A stretch of 64,000 bases of DNA from Paenibacillus dendrobii (GCF_009807035.1 NZ_WUBI01000005.1:175624-239623), one strand, 5' to 3'. Shown: positions 16,557 to 26,368, counted from the stretch's first letter. Program-made: numbers and translations. The notes: generated from the letters alone by a model not told the origin.

Positions 16557-17780
16557 CTATTCGTCATCGTCGTCATCCGCGGTTTTCTTGCGTCCCGCAA
16601 AAAAACGGAACAACAGGCAAAGAATCACGCCGGCGGCAAGCGTCATGAATGCCGTACCCAGCCGGCCCGCCCCGGTCCCTAGAAGCGGCAGCCAAATCAG
16701 CACCGCTAACAGAAGCTGAATCTGAAAAGCAAGACCGATCGCGTTCGTGCGTCGGCTTCCGGGAGGAATCGGATACACATGGAGCCAAAAGGATTCACTG
16801 TGATAGCGCAGCAGCGATGACAGCTGCACTCCTGCCAGAAACACGAAGAACAAATAAATCCCGCTTCCAAGCATGCCGCTCCGGGTCCACCAGACCAGAA
16901 GAGCCCCCAGAATGCCGGCTCTCAGAACAATACCAAATATGTCGCTCCGCACAAAGCTTTTCATCAAGAGATACCGGTAAGCGGCTTCCGGTTTCCATGG
17001 GATCCGGTTGCCCGCCCATGACAGCCACTTTCTTGAATAGATCCGTTGCTGTCTGCCCGGTACGTTGACAAACCAGCCCAGCATCATCAGAACGCGGCCG
17101 CTGTGGGTCTTCTCCTGCGCGATCAGTCTTTCCCATGCCACAAGATGCTTGGCGGGAATGCGAAGGGCTACGAAATAGGTGACGGCAAGCAATAGGATAA
17201 AGATCATGCTTCTACCTGCGGGCTGCCACAGCCATGCGGCTATGGAAAGCGCAAGAATCACGTACCGAAGCAGCCGATAGGCCATCGACGTCCGCCGCGA
17301 TACCATCCGCAGTTCCTTCCAGCATCCATAGCTTGCAAGAAGTTTAAGCGCGACAAGAACGATCAGGAAAAACCAAAAGGCCTTCGGATGTGTATCACTA
17401 CGTACATAAAGCGGCCATGAAATCAGAAATACGAGGGCGATTCCCAATAACTTATAGATTACGCCGCTGATCCAGCTTGCATTAAAATATTGGCTCATTT
17501 TGGATTCCTGCGGCAGCAGGAAAACGGTATCCGCCGGCTGCAGATACGTTCTAAAGCTGCTGTTGACCGTGAGCGGCACGAACAATATCAACATGATCCA
17601 GCGGATGGGAAGGCCTTCGGGAATATGCTGAACCAGCGAAGTGTACCATGCCGAAAAAGCGATTAGCAAAAACAACAGCAGAACGGCCACTCCGCTCTGG
17701 ATGACGTAGCCGAGATATGGCATGACCTCTTTTCCCCAGAATCGGCCGCGGCGTTCCAACCTAAGCTTAGTCAAGTCCAT
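16557..17780 (-). CDS. ecsB: ABC transporter permease, EcsB-type
   Basis: A 407-residue polytopic membrane protein with about eight to ten hydrophobic segments and a short acidic C-terminus (DDDDDE). Size, position right after an EcsA-type ATPase and start MDLTKLRLERRGRFWGKE fit EcsB, the membrane part of the Ecs transporter that affects protein processing, secretion and competence in B. subtilis. The longer frame upstream overlaps the ATPase gene; the ATG at 17780 lies two bases after the ecsA stop with AGGGA in front, so it is used here. Confidence 0.85.
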   Translation of the reverse strand: MDLTKLRLERRGRFWGKEVMPYLGYVIQSGVAVLLLFLLIAFSAWYTSLVQHIPEGLPIRWIMLILFVPLTVNSSFRTYLQPADTVFLLPQESKMSQYFNASWISGVIYKLLGIALVFLISWPLYVRSDTHPKAFWFFLIVLVALKLLASYGCWKELRMVSRRTSMAYRLLRYVILALSIAAWLWQPAGRSMIFILLLAVTYFVALRIPAKHLVAWERLIAQEKTHSGRVLMMLGWFVNVPGRQQRIYSRKWLSWAGNRIPWKPEAAYRYLLMKSFVRSDIFGIVLRAGILGALLVWWTRSGMLGSGIYLFFVFLAGVQLSSLLRYHSESFWLHVYPIPPGSRRTNAIGLAFQIQLLLAVLIWLPLLGTGAGRLGTAFMTLAAGVILCLLFRFFAGRKKTADDDDDE

Positions 17781-17781
17781 A

Positions 17782-18528
17782 TCAATCCCTGCCTTGCACG
17801 AGGGTATAGAACATGTCTTCCAGTCCTGCCCCGGTAGTTCCTGCCTGTGCGGCGATTGACTGCAACGATCCTTGGGCAATGACGTTCCCCTGATGCAGAA
17901 CGATAAACCGGTCGCAATAATTTTCAATGGTCGATAGAATATGTGAGCTCAGCAATATTGATGAGCCGCCTTCCTTCAATTCAACCATGAAATCCAGCAG
18001 AGACCGGATGCCCAGCGGGTCCAGCCCGAGGAAGGGCTCGTCAATAATATAAAGCGAAGGACGCGCCACAAATGCGCACATAATCATCACCTTCTGGCGC
18101 ATCCCTTTGGACAAATGCGTCGAAAGGCTGTCCATCTTGTCCTGCATCCGGAATATCCGCGCCAGCCTGTCCGCACGTTCCTCATAATCTCCGCGTGCCA
18201 CATTATATGCTCTCGCCGTAAATTCCAAATGCTCGCGTACCGTCATTTCCTCATATAAAAGCGGGGATTCCGGAACAAAAGCCAGCGAGCTGTGATAGGT
18301 TTCCGAATCTTCTTCCCTCTTCTTGCCTTGGACCCGGATTTCCCCTTTCTGGGGATTCATCAGTCCGAGAATGTGCTTCATGGTTGTACTTTTACCCGCA
18401 CCGTTCAAACCGATAAGCCCGACCATTTCTCCGGGCTTCACCTGAAAGGAAATATCATGCAGCACAGGACGGTTCAAGCTGTAACCGCCGCTGAGTCCCT
18501 GTATATCCAGCACCGTATTGCCGTTCAT
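17782..18528 (-). CDS. ecsA: ABC transporter ATP-binding protein EcsA
   Basis: A 248-residue ATPase. Walker A is GLNGAGKST, the signature is HLSKGMRQKVMIM and Walker B is LYIIDEPFLGLDP; these, the LTGGY-like LSGGYSLNRPVL start and the VPESPLLYEEMTV segment match EcsA of B. subtilis closely. It powers the EcsB permease. The ATG at 18528 directly follows GGAGGTGAAGCA and is preferred over the ATG eight codons upstream. Forms an operon with ecsB. Confidence 0.9.
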   Translation of the reverse strand: MNGNTVLDIQGLSGGYSLNRPVLHDISFQVKPGEMVGLIGLNGAGKSTTMKHILGLMNPQKGEIRVQGKKREEDSETYHSSLAFVPESPLLYEEMTVREHLEFTARAYNVARGDYEERADRLARIFRMQDKMDSLSTHLSKGMRQKVMIMCAFVARPSLYIIDEPFLGLDPLGIRSLLDFMVELKEGGSSILLSSHILSTIENYCDRFIVLHQGNVIAQGSLQSIAAQAGTTGAGLEDMFYTLVQGRD

Positions 18529-18564
18529 TGCTTCACCTCCATGAAATGCCAATCCGTTCTTCGT

Positions 18565-19977
18565 TTAAGGGCGTTTTTTGTCTTTCAACCATTTTGGTGC
18601 GCCTTTGTTCTTGCGCTCCCGCTCCCGTTCGCTGCGGCTTTGGCGTTCTGTGGGCTTGCCTCCACGGAAGGGTTCATTCTTGCTTTTCGCCGGACCGGAT
18701 GGCTTACGGATATTTTCCTTGCCTTGCCGTCTCTCCGCGGAACCTTGATCCGAAGCTTCGGACGAGATTCGGGCTTTGTCATCCCTAACCGCTCCTATCG
18801 GCTTTCGAGGCGTAGATGATCTCTGAACGGAGGATGCCGCTCTGGGTTCAAGCACTTTCCCGCCGTACATTCTTCGTTCCTCCAGCGAAATGCCAAGCTC
18901 TTTTGCAAACTTGTTCATGATGAAAATCTGCCGGTTCGTTACCAGAGAGATGACAAGACCACTGCGTCCCATCCGACCTGTGCGCCCCGCCCGGTGAACA
19001 TAATGTTCGGAGTCGAGCGCAGGATCGTAGTTCACAACCATCTCCAGCCCTTCGATATCCAGGCCGCGGGCCGCAACGTCGCTGGCCACGAGCACCTTGA
19101 ACTTGCCATTTCTAAAGCCTCTTAGCACCCGGCTTCTGACCATCTTATCCGCATCCGCATACAACGCTTCTGCGGATAACCCCATAAAGTTGAGCTTTGC
19201 TTGCACTTCCGCGATCGATTCCGTCTGGTTCACGAAGACCATCGCTTTCTTGGGATTATAGTGGCGGATCACTCTGCGCAGGTTTTCCATCTTATCGCGC
19301 TCTTCGCCGGCGAAATAGATATGTTCGAGCCCCTTGGCTGTAGACTGGTCCGGATCAATTCCGATTTCCACCGGATTCTGCATTTCACGTTTCACCAGGG
19401 AAGCCGTTTCATTGCTAACCGTTGCCGATAAAAAGACCAATTGTCGGTCACGAAGGGCGCTCCGGAAAATCCGGTCTACATCGCCAGCACCTCCAAGCTG
19501 AAATACCTGGTCCACTTCATCCACCACAATGGTGTTGACCTGGTGCATTTTCAGCTTGCGGACTTCAATAAGCTCCCGCACTCTGCCCGGTGTACCTATG
19601 ATTAGCTGCGGATGCTGCTTCAGCTTCTCCACCTGGCGTTTCAGGGCGGCGCCTCCGATCAGGCCAAGCACCTGAATGCCTCGAACCTGTCCATATTTCT
19701 CGCCTTCCCTGACGATCTGCATCGCAAGCTCCTGCGTTGGCGCAATCACGAGCTTTTGCGGCGATTTCAGATCAGGATCGATATTCTGTAGTATGGGTAG
19801 CAGGTAGGCAAGCGTCTTCCCGGTTCCTGTTTGCGAACGTGCCAGCACATCCGCTCCTTTCAGAATAGCCGGGATGGCCTCCGATTGCACCGGAGTCGGC
19901 TCCGTTATTCCGTATTCCGACAGGCCGTCGGCCAATGGCTGCTCAAGACCCAGCGTTGTAAATGAAGTTGCGTTCAT
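18565..19977 (-). CDS. DEAD-box RNA helicase (CshB/YfmL group)
   Basis: A 470-residue ATP-dependent RNA helicase. Motifs in order: Q motif with PTPVQSEAIP, motif I SQTGTGKT, Ia PTQELA, GG, motif II VDEVD (a DEVD form instead of DEAD), motif III SAT, motif V ARGLD and motif VI HRAGRTGRMG. After residue about 360 comes a 110-residue low-complexity tail rich in R, K, S and E, ending KWLKDKKRP, probably for RNA binding. ATG at 19977 has AAAGGATGG upstream. Likely role in cold-stress or ribosome assembly. Overlaps no neighbour; ecsA lies 37 bp downstream. Confidence 0.9.
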   Translation of the reverse strand: MNATSFTTLGLEQPLADGLSEYGITEPTPVQSEAIPAILKGADVLARSQTGTGKTLAYLLPILQNIDPDLKSPQKLVIAPTQELAMQIVREGEKYGQVRGIQVLGLIGGAALKRQVEKLKQHPQLIIGTPGRVRELIEVRKLKMHQVNTIVVDEVDQVFQLGGAGDVDRIFRSALRDRQLVFLSATVSNETASLVKREMQNPVEIGIDPDQSTAKGLEHIYFAGEERDKMENLRRVIRHYNPKKAMVFVNQTESIAEVQAKLNFMGLSAEALYADADKMVRSRVLRGFRNGKFKVLVASDVAARGLDIEGLEMVVNYDPALDSEHYVHRAGRTGRMGRSGLVISLVTNRQIFIMNKFAKELGISLEERRMYGGKVLEPRAASSVQRSSTPRKPIGAVRDDKARISSEASDQGSAERRQGKENIRKPSGPAKSKNEPFRGGKPTERQSRSERERERKNKGAPKWLKDKKRP

Positions 19978-20094
19978 CAAATTCCATCCTTTATATAAGT
20001 CATTACTATTCATTATATGATAAAAGAGCCGCCGTACCAAAAGTTAATTCGGAAAATGTGCCACAAATCCGATTCCAGAAGTTTCTACATCAAA

Positions 20095-20125
20095 AGAAAA
20101 AACCGGCTCACCTTGAGCCGGCCGG
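20095..20125 (-). terminator. intrinsic terminator of SDR gene
   Basis: On the minus strand CCGGCTCAAGGTGAGCCGG forms an eight-base-pair hairpin followed by TTTTTT, immediately after the stop codon of the SDR gene. Confidence 0.85.
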
Positions 20126-20899
20126 TTATTTTTTATTCATCATCCGGTATGTAAGTTTGTCTGAAAGGCGCGGAAACAGCTGATATATACGCATGGCGGC
20201 AGCCGCTTTGAATGGAAGGTTCAGCTCTTCCTTACCCGTCTTCATGAGCTGTACAATTTTGCGTGCCACTTGCTCCGGTTTCATCATCAGCCATTTCACA
20301 TTGCTCACATATCCGCCCGAGGGATCCGCGATATCAAAAAAAGGCGTATCGATCGGTCCGGGGTTGACGGTTGATACGATGATTCCCGTCTCTCTCAGCT
20401 CCTGCCGCAGGGCATTGCTAAAACCAAGCACCGCATGCTTGGTTGCTGTGTAGGCGGTCGATTTCGCCGTACCGATCTTACCCGCCATAGAGGCGATGTT
20501 CACAATCTGACCGCACCGGCGTTCAAGCATATGGGGCAACACGGCTTTCGTGCAGCGCACGGTCCCCATATAATTCACTTCCATCATCCGCTGAAATGCT
20601 TCCGCGGGCATGTCCACCGCATTCTCGAATTTCCCGTATCCCGCGTTGTTTAGCAGAATATCGATCCGGCCGTATGTCTTGATGACTTCATCCATCATCT
20701 GTCTCACCTGGTCGTCCCGGGTCACATCCACCACTTTGATCTCATGCTTTCCGGCCATCCTGCGCGAGGCTTCAGTCAGTTTGTCATGCGATCTGGCCGC
20801 CAGTATCGGAACCGCTCCCTCGCTGCTAAGCATTTGTGCCGTCAGTAGTCCGATGCCGCTTGATGCTCCCGTGATAACAACCACTTTATTCTCCAACAT
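20126..20899 (-). CDS. SDR family oxidoreductase
   Basis: A 257-residue short-chain dehydrogenase with the cofactor motif TGASSGIG (residues 9-16), NNAGYG, catalytic Ser in IASMAG and YTATK as YxxxK. The C-terminal part has a basic amphipathic end (KLTYRMMNKK). Substrate unknown. The ATG at 20899 follows GGGAGGAACTG; an in-frame TTG six codons upstream overlaps the ribosome binding site and is rejected. Confidence 0.87.
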   Translation of the reverse strand: MLENKVVVITGASSGIGLLTAQMLSSEGAVPILAARSHDKLTEASRRMAGKHEIKVVDVTRDDQVRQMMDEVIKTYGRIDILLNNAGYGKFENAVDMPAEAFQRMMEVNYMGTVRCTKAVLPHMLERRCGQIVNIASMAGKIGTAKSTAYTATKHAVLGFSNALRQELRETGIIVSTVNPGPIDTPFFDIADPSGGYVSNVKWLMMKPEQVARKIVQLMKTGKEELNLPFKAAAAMRIYQLFPRLSDKLTYRMMNKK

Positions 20900-20968
20900 G
20901 ATTTCAGTTCCTCCCAAGGGATGCGTCGTTCAACTTCAATTTGAACTTCACGCATGAATACCCTTATT

Positions 20969-21427
20969 TTATGAAATCATGACCTGAATATCCAGTTCTC
21001 CGATACCATCCATTAAGAGAGGGATACTGAGCGCCTTTTGCGGAAGGAACGCTGTAACATGCTCGCTCTTGACGACTTTCGGCGGCGTAATATCGACGTT
21101 CACTCCCTGGTTGGACAAAATCGTACTGGCGTTACCGCTGATCATGTTTCCAAGCTCCGATATCGCGCTTTGTCCCATCTCGTCCATTTCGGTTAGCACG
21201 AAACCTCCCATCATGGCGGACACCATCCGCAAAGCAACACGCTCGTGAATGCCGAATATTACATTTCCGTTCATTTGTCCGGTCATTCCGATTTGTATCC
21301 ATATATGGTCCTGAATGAGCTCCACATTTTTGATTCCCAGGCTTCCCGTCGAAGGCGATACCTGGATGACCTGCTCAATAACAAGCCGTGCGGATTCCAG
21401 AAAAGGATTAATAACCTCCGCTTTCAT
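20969..21427 (-). CDS. cheX: chemotaxis phosphatase CheX
   Basis: A 152-residue protein of the CheX/CheC/FliY family that dephosphorylates CheY-P. The active-site helix SAISELGNMISG contains the essential Glu and Asn (E91, N94) with the upstream Ser and a Pro pair at 115-116. Only one such helix is present, as in CheX, whereas CheC has two. It is a lone gene away from flagellar clusters. ATG at 21427 preceded by GGAAGGGG. Residues fit an active enzyme. Confidence 0.88.
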   Translation of the reverse strand: MKAEVINPFLESARLVIEQVIQVSPSTGSLGIKNVELIQDHIWIQIGMTGQMNGNVIFGIHERVALRMVSAMMGGFVLTEMDEMGQSAISELGNMISGNASTILSNQGVNVDITPPKVVKSEHVTAFLPQKALSIPLLMDGIGELDIQVMIS

Positions 21428-21824
21428 TTTCTGATAGACACCCCTTCCACTGTAGATTGCAGGACACGCTCCAAAAGTCCCATTTCTCTTTGAAACAATT
21501 ATACGTTAAACCCTTAAATAAATCACCAAAAATTCACACTTGATTTTAGAACCAGGGCATAAATACCCTTATAAACGATTCTTTTTTCCTATTTAGGAAA
21601 AAAGAACACAAAAGCCTGATAAATATATCGGTCCTTTAGTTACAAATTTGAATACCATGGCGAATTTTGTAGAATCTATTTTTTAAGATGTTCCTACTTT
21701 TTCCTTCTTGTATGGAAGTCCGCGGCTTCCATTGCCGTGACTTTCCGAATCCCATATAATTAAAGGATATACATATGGTCGAAACTCAGCTGTAGGGTAG
21801 AAATAAGGTCTAAGGAGGAACTGC
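21428..21824. promoter_or_regulatory. divergent intergenic region cheX / lysR
   Basis: This 397-bp AT-rich stretch separates divergent genes. A CCATATAATTAAAGG segment near 21752 is a plausible -10 region for the plus-strand LysR gene, and a small GC hairpin (GGAAGTCCGCGGCTTCC) lies at about 21715-21731. No ORF with a ribosome binding site was found. Confidence 0.4.
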
Positions 21825-22727
21825 ATGAACATCAGTCAACTGGAGACACTGATTACCATCTCGAAGACGATGAGTTTCCGCAAAGCCGGGGAACTGCTAA
21901 ATTTGACCCAGCCTGCCGTATCCGCCCAAATCAAGAGTCTGGAAGATGAGTTCAAAACCGTTTTGGTAGACAGAAACCAACCGGTTACGCTAACGGACCG
22001 CGGAGAAGTATTTCTTGAACATGCCGAACGAATTTTGGCCGTTGTGGAAGAGCTTAAGCTGCGTCTTTTCGATCTGGAGCATATTCCCCAGGGGCATATC
22101 GTCCTTGGCACGACGACCTCTATTGCCATTCAAATTTTGCCTAGAGTGTTATCTTATTTTCAGAATCAGTTTCCTTTAATCAAAACCTCAATTCAGTCCA
22201 TGGCATCCTCGCAGATTTACACGAGCGTGGAAAACGGGCAGATCGATGTTGGAATCGGTTACCTGATTGAACGCAATCCCAATTTAATGACATCGGTCCT
22301 TTATTATGATACTTTCGAGCTCATAGTTTCGCCGCGCCATCCGCTTGCCAAAAAGACGACGGTTTCCATGGATGTGCTGCAGGATATGCCACTGATTCTG
22401 CTCTCGCATGATACGGTCGGCAGACGTTTCACGGATGAAATATTCAAGAATCACGGCCTTGTCCCTAACGTTGTTATGGAGCTATCCAGCAGCGAGGAAA
22501 TCAAGCGAATGGTCGAAATCGACCTCGGCGCCGCCATCATGTCCAAGCAATCGGTCGCAAGCGAGCTGCGCCAAGGCACGCTCAAGATCATTCCGCTGAG
22601 GGAGCTCGAAGTCAGTCATCCTGTAGGTGTGATATATAAATCGGGCAAATATCTCAATTCAGCCATGCAGCAATTTTTAAGCGACCTCAAGGGCATGCCT
22701 GAGACACAGTTCATCAGCTCTGAATAA
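21825..22727 (+). CDS. LysR family transcriptional regulator (CysL-like)
   Basis: A 300-residue LysR-type regulator. The winged helix lies at residues 1-60 (MNISQLETLITISKTMSFRK start, AVSAQIKSLE recognition helix), followed by a linker and the periplasmic-binding-like effector domain (GHIVLGTTTSIAIQILP to VGVIYKSGKY). The effector is unknown; the domain is of the CysB/CysL/CbbR kind. AAGGAGG precedes the ATG. No divergent metabolic target gene is next to it; cheX is unlikely to be its target. Confidence 0.87.
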   Translation: MNISQLETLITISKTMSFRKAGELLNLTQPAVSAQIKSLEDEFKTVLVDRNQPVTLTDRGEVFLEHAERILAVVEELKLRLFDLEHIPQGHIVLGTTTSIAIQILPRVLSYFQNQFPLIKTSIQSMASSQIYTSVENGQIDVGIGYLIERNPNLMTSVLYYDTFELIVSPRHPLAKKTTVSMDVLQDMPLILLSHDTVGRRFTDEIFKNHGLVPNVVMELSSSEEIKRMVEIDLGAAIMSKQSVASELRQGTLKIIPLRELEVSHPVGVIYKSGKYLNSAMQQFLSDLKGMPETQFISSE

Positions 22728-22763
22728 CATGTACAGCTATTTTTAAGGAAGGGAGTCTTTCTC

Positions 22764-23573
22764 ATGAAATTCGATCTGCATACTCATCATTTCCGCTGTG
22801 GACATGCGGACGGAAACATCCGTGATTATATCGAGGCCGGCATTGCAGCAGGTCTGCAGGCGATCGGTATCTCTGACCACACTCCGTATTTCGGGGAAAA
22901 GGAAGAACAAGCCTTTCCGCGCATCGCAATGGGCAAGTCTGAACTCGCCCGCTATGTTCAGGAAGTGCTTGAACTCAAACAGGAGTATGAAGGAAAAATC
23001 GACGTGCTGCTCGGTATTGAATCCGATTATTTCCCCGAACATGCTGAAGTCTACCGTAAGGTTCTAGCGGAGTACCCATTTGATTACATTATCGGTTCGG
23101 TACATAGCGTTGGCGGAGTCAGCATTTTCAACAAAAACCGCTGGAAGGACCTAAGCGATAGACAGCATATCGAGGTCAAGGAAGAATATTATAGGCTAAT
23201 CCAGGATTCGGCCCGGAGCGGTATGTTTCAAATTCTCGGTCACATCGATGCCATGAAGGGAAATTACCCCGCATTCTCTGATATTCCGGCTGAAGCTATT
23301 CTCGATGAAACGCTGAAGGTGATTGCGGAGAACGGCGTTGCCATTGAAATCAATACATCAGGCAAAACCAAGCTGAGCGGCGGATGGTATCCGGCAGAGG
23401 CCATACTTGAGCGGGCGTGTCATTTCGGGGTGAATGTTACCTTTGGCTCCGATGCGCATAAGCCTCAACGCGTAGCGGATGAGCTGGATCAGGTTGCAGA
23501 ACGGCTGAAGGCGATCGGTTTTACCGAATGGGTATATTACAAAAATAAACAGCAGGTCCGCGTGCCGTTGTAA
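22764..23573 (+). CDS. PHP-type histidinol-phosphatase
   Basis: A 269-residue PHP-domain phosphoesterase. Metal ligands are visible as DLHTHHFRCGHAD (residues 4-16), SDHTPYF, GIESDYF, GSVHSV, GHIDAMK and GSDAHKP. HisJ/HisK-type proteins of this size hydrolyse histidinol phosphate in histidine biosynthesis in Firmicutes. It is away from any his operon here, so another phosphate ester is possible. AAGGAAGGGAG precedes the ATG; the LysR gene ends 36 bp upstream, so cotranscription is likely. Confidence 0.85.
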   Translation: MKFDLHTHHFRCGHADGNIRDYIEAGIAAGLQAIGISDHTPYFGEKEEQAFPRIAMGKSELARYVQEVLELKQEYEGKIDVLLGIESDYFPEHAEVYRKVLAEYPFDYIIGSVHSVGGVSIFNKNRWKDLSDRQHIEVKEEYYRLIQDSARSGMFQILGHIDAMKGNYPAFSDIPAEAILDETLKVIAENGVAIEINTSGKTKLSGGWYPAEAILERACHFGVNVTFGSDAHKPQRVADELDQVAERLKAIGFTEWVYYKNKQQVRVPL

Positions 23574-23587
23574 GGCTTAACCTGGGC

Positions 23588-23618
23588 AAAAAAAATGGAC
23601 CCGTCACGTGCGGGTCCT
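23588..23618 (-). terminator. intrinsic terminator of EamA gene
   Basis: On the minus strand GGACCCGCACGTGACGGGTCC is followed by ATTTTTTTT. It ends the EamA transcript, and the same hairpin lies just after the convergent histidinol-phosphatase gene. Confidence 0.85.
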
Positions 23619-23728
23619 CAAACATCATTTATATTTTCAAAAAGGGGGTCATGCAATAAGTGTACCCCGACTCTGTTAGAGACGCATAACAGCAATATTT
23701 CAATTGTGTTACAAAGCTTACCTTCGCA

Positions 23729-24697
23729 TTACAAGCTTCTGCCAGCTTCCTTCTGAGCAAGGCCTTTCGCCCGTCTGGAGCGCCCGGAACGATTGACAAT
23801 CACGATGCCGGCAACCACGAGCGCCAGTGACAATCCAATCCACGCAGAAACCCTTTCATCCAGCAGCACCGACGACAACAGCACGCCGAATACAGGAATC
23901 AGGAAAAGGTACAATGACACCTTGCCTACGGCATTGTATTTCATGACCGTGTTCCATAGCGCGAATCCTGCGGCCGACAGTACCGATAAATAGGCTAGCA
24001 GCAGCCAGCCCTTGGCGTCAAAATGAAACGGCGCAAAGCCGCTTCGTACCGCTCCTACGAGCAGAAGGCCCAATCCTCCAGCCAGCATCTGTTTCCCTGT
24101 CAACGCAATTACGGATTCCTGAGCACTTTCCTTGCGGAAAAGCACATTGCCGAAACCGCCGAAGGCCGCCGATGCCAACAGCAGCAGAGCTCCAAAGCCA
24201 AAATGGAACTGGACTCCCTGCTGGGCAAATCCCATAACCAGAATGCCGAGAAATCCCAGCATAAGCCCAAACCATTTCGCCGGGCTGAGTCCCTCCGTCT
24301 TGTCCATCATTCTTGCCGAAAGAATCTGAAACAACGAGGTGGAGCCGACCAGAATCGAGCCCTCAATCCCTGAACTGAAGCTGAGACCCGCATACAGCAC
24401 CAGATACTGCATAAAGGTCTGAATAAAGCCCAACCGAAGAAGCCGTGGCATCGAGAGCGACTTTCTGCCGCTGCCTCGGTTCTGCCCCATCAGCATGGCC
24501 AGGATCATCAGAATCAGTCCTGCAAGCGCGAAACGGTAACCTGCAAATACCCATTCACCAAATACGTTCTTTGAATCAATTTGAAAATGCTCATAGCTGA
24601 TCTTAATGACAGGCAGTGCGCTTCCCCAGAGCAATGTAGCCCCTGCGGAACTGATTAATATGCCTGCCGGATGTCTAAACCAAGTTTCTGCCTTCAC
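23729..24697 (-). CDS. EamA/DMT family transporter
   Basis: A 322-residue membrane protein with ten hydrophobic segments in two EamA halves (about 12-150 and 165-305), each starting with a G-x-x-L-W/N type helix. Drug/metabolite exporters of this family move amino acids, metabolites or nucleotide sugars; the substrate is not readable. The start is GTG at 24697 with a weak, distant GGGAG. A basic tail (SGRSRRAKGLAQ) follows the last helix. The acetyltransferase gene lies 20 bp upstream in the same direction, suggesting one transcript. Confidence 0.85.
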   Translation of the reverse strand: MKAETWFRHPAGILISSAGATLLWGSALPVIKISYEHFQIDSKNVFGEWVFAGYRFALAGLILMILAMLMGQNRGSGRKSLSMPRLLRLGFIQTFMQYLVLYAGLSFSSGIEGSILVGSTSLFQILSARMMDKTEGLSPAKWFGLMLGFLGILVMGFAQQGVQFHFGFGALLLLASAAFGGFGNVLFRKESAQESVIALTGKQMLAGGLGLLLVGAVRSGFAPFHFDAKGWLLLAYLSVLSAAGFALWNTVMKYNAVGKVSLYLFLIPVFGVLLSSVLLDERVSAWIGLSLALVVAGIVIVNRSGRSRRAKGLAQKEAGRSL

Positions 24698-24717
24698 CTT
24701 GCTGTCTTAATCTCCCT

Positions 24718-25311
24718 TCAATCCTTACCAACATGCTCAGAGCCTGCAGTATTGCGGGCTTGAAATTGTTGATCTGTAAGACTGTATATTTTCATCTCGA
24801 GCGGTGCCGCGAAAAACATTCTTTTCTGATTTAGCGTGCGTTCCAGCTCCATGCCGTTTTTTTGCATGACGCGTTCCGAAGCCTCATTCACGGCGTGGCA
24901 TCTGCCCTCCACGCGCTGCAAATGAAGCTCATTGAATGCATATCGCAGCAGTATGCCCAGAGCCTCGGTGGCCAGCCCCCGATGCCAGAACCTGCGATCC
25001 AGCATGTAACCAATCATGGCGTCGCGGCGTTCCTGCCTCCAGTTCTGCAAAGATACGACCCCGACTGGCCCCTCCACCTCCGGCAGCCAGATTCCGTAAT
25101 GCATCGAGTCCGGCCGTCTTGTATTCAGCAGCTCGGCGGCAACCCGGCGCGACTTTGTGAAGCTGAAAAAGGACCCCTGAGTGACATATTTCATCACAAG
25201 CGGGTCAGAAAGGATGGCCAAGAGGCAGGGAGCATCCTTTTTTTCAATCTGCTCCAGTCTCACCCTTTCACCCCTTAGCACTGGCGGAAATCGAAATTTT
25301 TCTGCGAACAT
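24718..25311 (-). CDS. GNAT family N-acetyltransferase (RimJ/RimL-like)
   Basis: A 197-residue acetyltransferase. Acetyl-CoA binding is indicated by the motif A region FWHRGLATEALGILLRYAF (R/Q-x-x-G-x-A form) and the motif B segment GRCHAVNEASERVMQKNGM. Proteins of this pattern acetylate N-terminal amines of ribosomal proteins or small molecules. The longer upstream frame overlaps the phosphoesterase gene; the ATG at 25311 follows AAGGAGAGGGATGGG and is preferred. Followed by the EamA exporter gene. Confidence 0.87.
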   Translation of the reverse strand: MFAEKFRFPPVLRGERVRLEQIEKKDAPCLLAILSDPLVMKYVTQGSFFSFTKSRRVAAELLNTRRPDSMHYGIWLPEVEGPVGVVSLQNWRQERRDAMIGYMLDRRFWHRGLATEALGILLRYAFNELHLQRVEGRCHAVNEASERVMQKNGMELERTLNQKRMFFAAPLEMKIYSLTDQQFQARNTAGSEHVGKD

Positions 25312-25370
25312 CCCATCCCTCTCCTTCTTTCCAACTGAAACACGATAAACGGGTTCTCTTCTGCGGAAAA

Positions 25371-26237
25371 CTACGCCCTGCCTGCTCTCAGCGTAAAGAT
25401 CGTGAGCTCCGGTTTGCACAGGAAGCGTATCGGCAGATGGGTCTCTCCAATGCCCCGGTTGACGTACAGAGGCATCGAACGGTCTCCGATCGCATAAGCT
25501 CCCATAATATACTTTTTCGATCCGGGAGGCGTAAGCATCGCACCCAGGAAGGGAAGACGCACCTGCCCGCCGTGGCTGTGCCCGGAGAACTGCAGATCGA
25601 ATGGATACAAGGCCGCTGTGTCGGCATAATCCGGTTCATGCATCATCAGAAGGGTAAACAAGCCTTCGGGAACACCGTGTAAGCCTTGTTCGGGATCCGG
25701 ACGGCCCATAATCTGATCATCCAGCCCGACGACGGCAATGGTCCCGCCCTGATGCTTTACCAGCTTATGCTCATTTCGCAGCACGCTGAAGCCTGCCGTT
25801 GCCAGCATCTCGACGACGTAATCCGGGTGAACCAGATAGTCATGATTGCCGAGAATCGCAAACTTCCCGAGCCCAGCCTGCATTGAAGAGAGCAGCGGAA
25901 GATACTTCGGCAGTGCATCCGTTCCGGAATCAACCGTATCGCCGGTAAAGAGAATCATATCCGGAGATTCGCCGTCTATCGCCTCGGCCAGCTGTGAGAT
26001 ATCACTTTCGCGTGAATGAAATCCGAGATGCAGATCACTGAACTGAGCAAGCACGAGGCCATCAAATGCGGCCGGGAGCCTTGGACAGCGCAGAGTCAGC
26101 CGAGTCACCTCAAGCTGTCTCGGCTCCCAGAGCCAAGCATAGCCTCCAGTCATCATGCCGGCACCCAAAATGACCGCTCCGGAGCGCTTTAAGAACGCCC
26201 TCCGCGTCATCATGCCGGACTTCCGGCTATTTTTCAT
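25371..26237 (-). CDS. Tat-exported calcineurin-like metallophosphoesterase (YkuE-like)
   Basis: A 288-residue phosphoesterase with a twin-arginine signal: TRRAFLKRS (residues 11-19) followed by a hydrophobic stretch (VILGAGMMTGGYAW). Metal-binding motifs in order are FSDLHLG, FTGDTVDSG, GNHDYL and GHSHGGQ. This matches YkuE of B. subtilis, a cell-wall-associated, Tat-exported phosphoesterase. No tatA/tatC gene is near. ATG at 26237 behind AGGGAG. Confidence 0.88.
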   Translation of the reverse strand: MKNSRKSGMMTRRAFLKRSGAVILGAGMMTGGYAWLWEPRQLEVTRLTLRCPRLPAAFDGLVLAQFSDLHLGFHSRESDISQLAEAIDGESPDMILFTGDTVDSGTDALPKYLPLLSSMQAGLGKFAILGNHDYLVHPDYVVEMLATAGFSVLRNEHKLVKHQGGTIAVVGLDDQIMGRPDPEQGLHGVPEGLFTLLMMHEPDYADTAALYPFDLQFSGHSHGGQVRLPFLGAMLTPPGSKKYIMGAYAIGDRSMPLYVNRGIGETHLPIRFLCKPELTIFTLRAGRA

Positions 26238-26368
26238 TTGCTGGAAACTCCCTGTATAATAGAAATATGAGAAATCCCTGTTAGTCTTGCGATGATAGAA
26301 TGACCTTCCTACCGCTGAAAACTTAGAAATACGATAATCATAGAATGAATGGAAAAGGATGAAGCTAT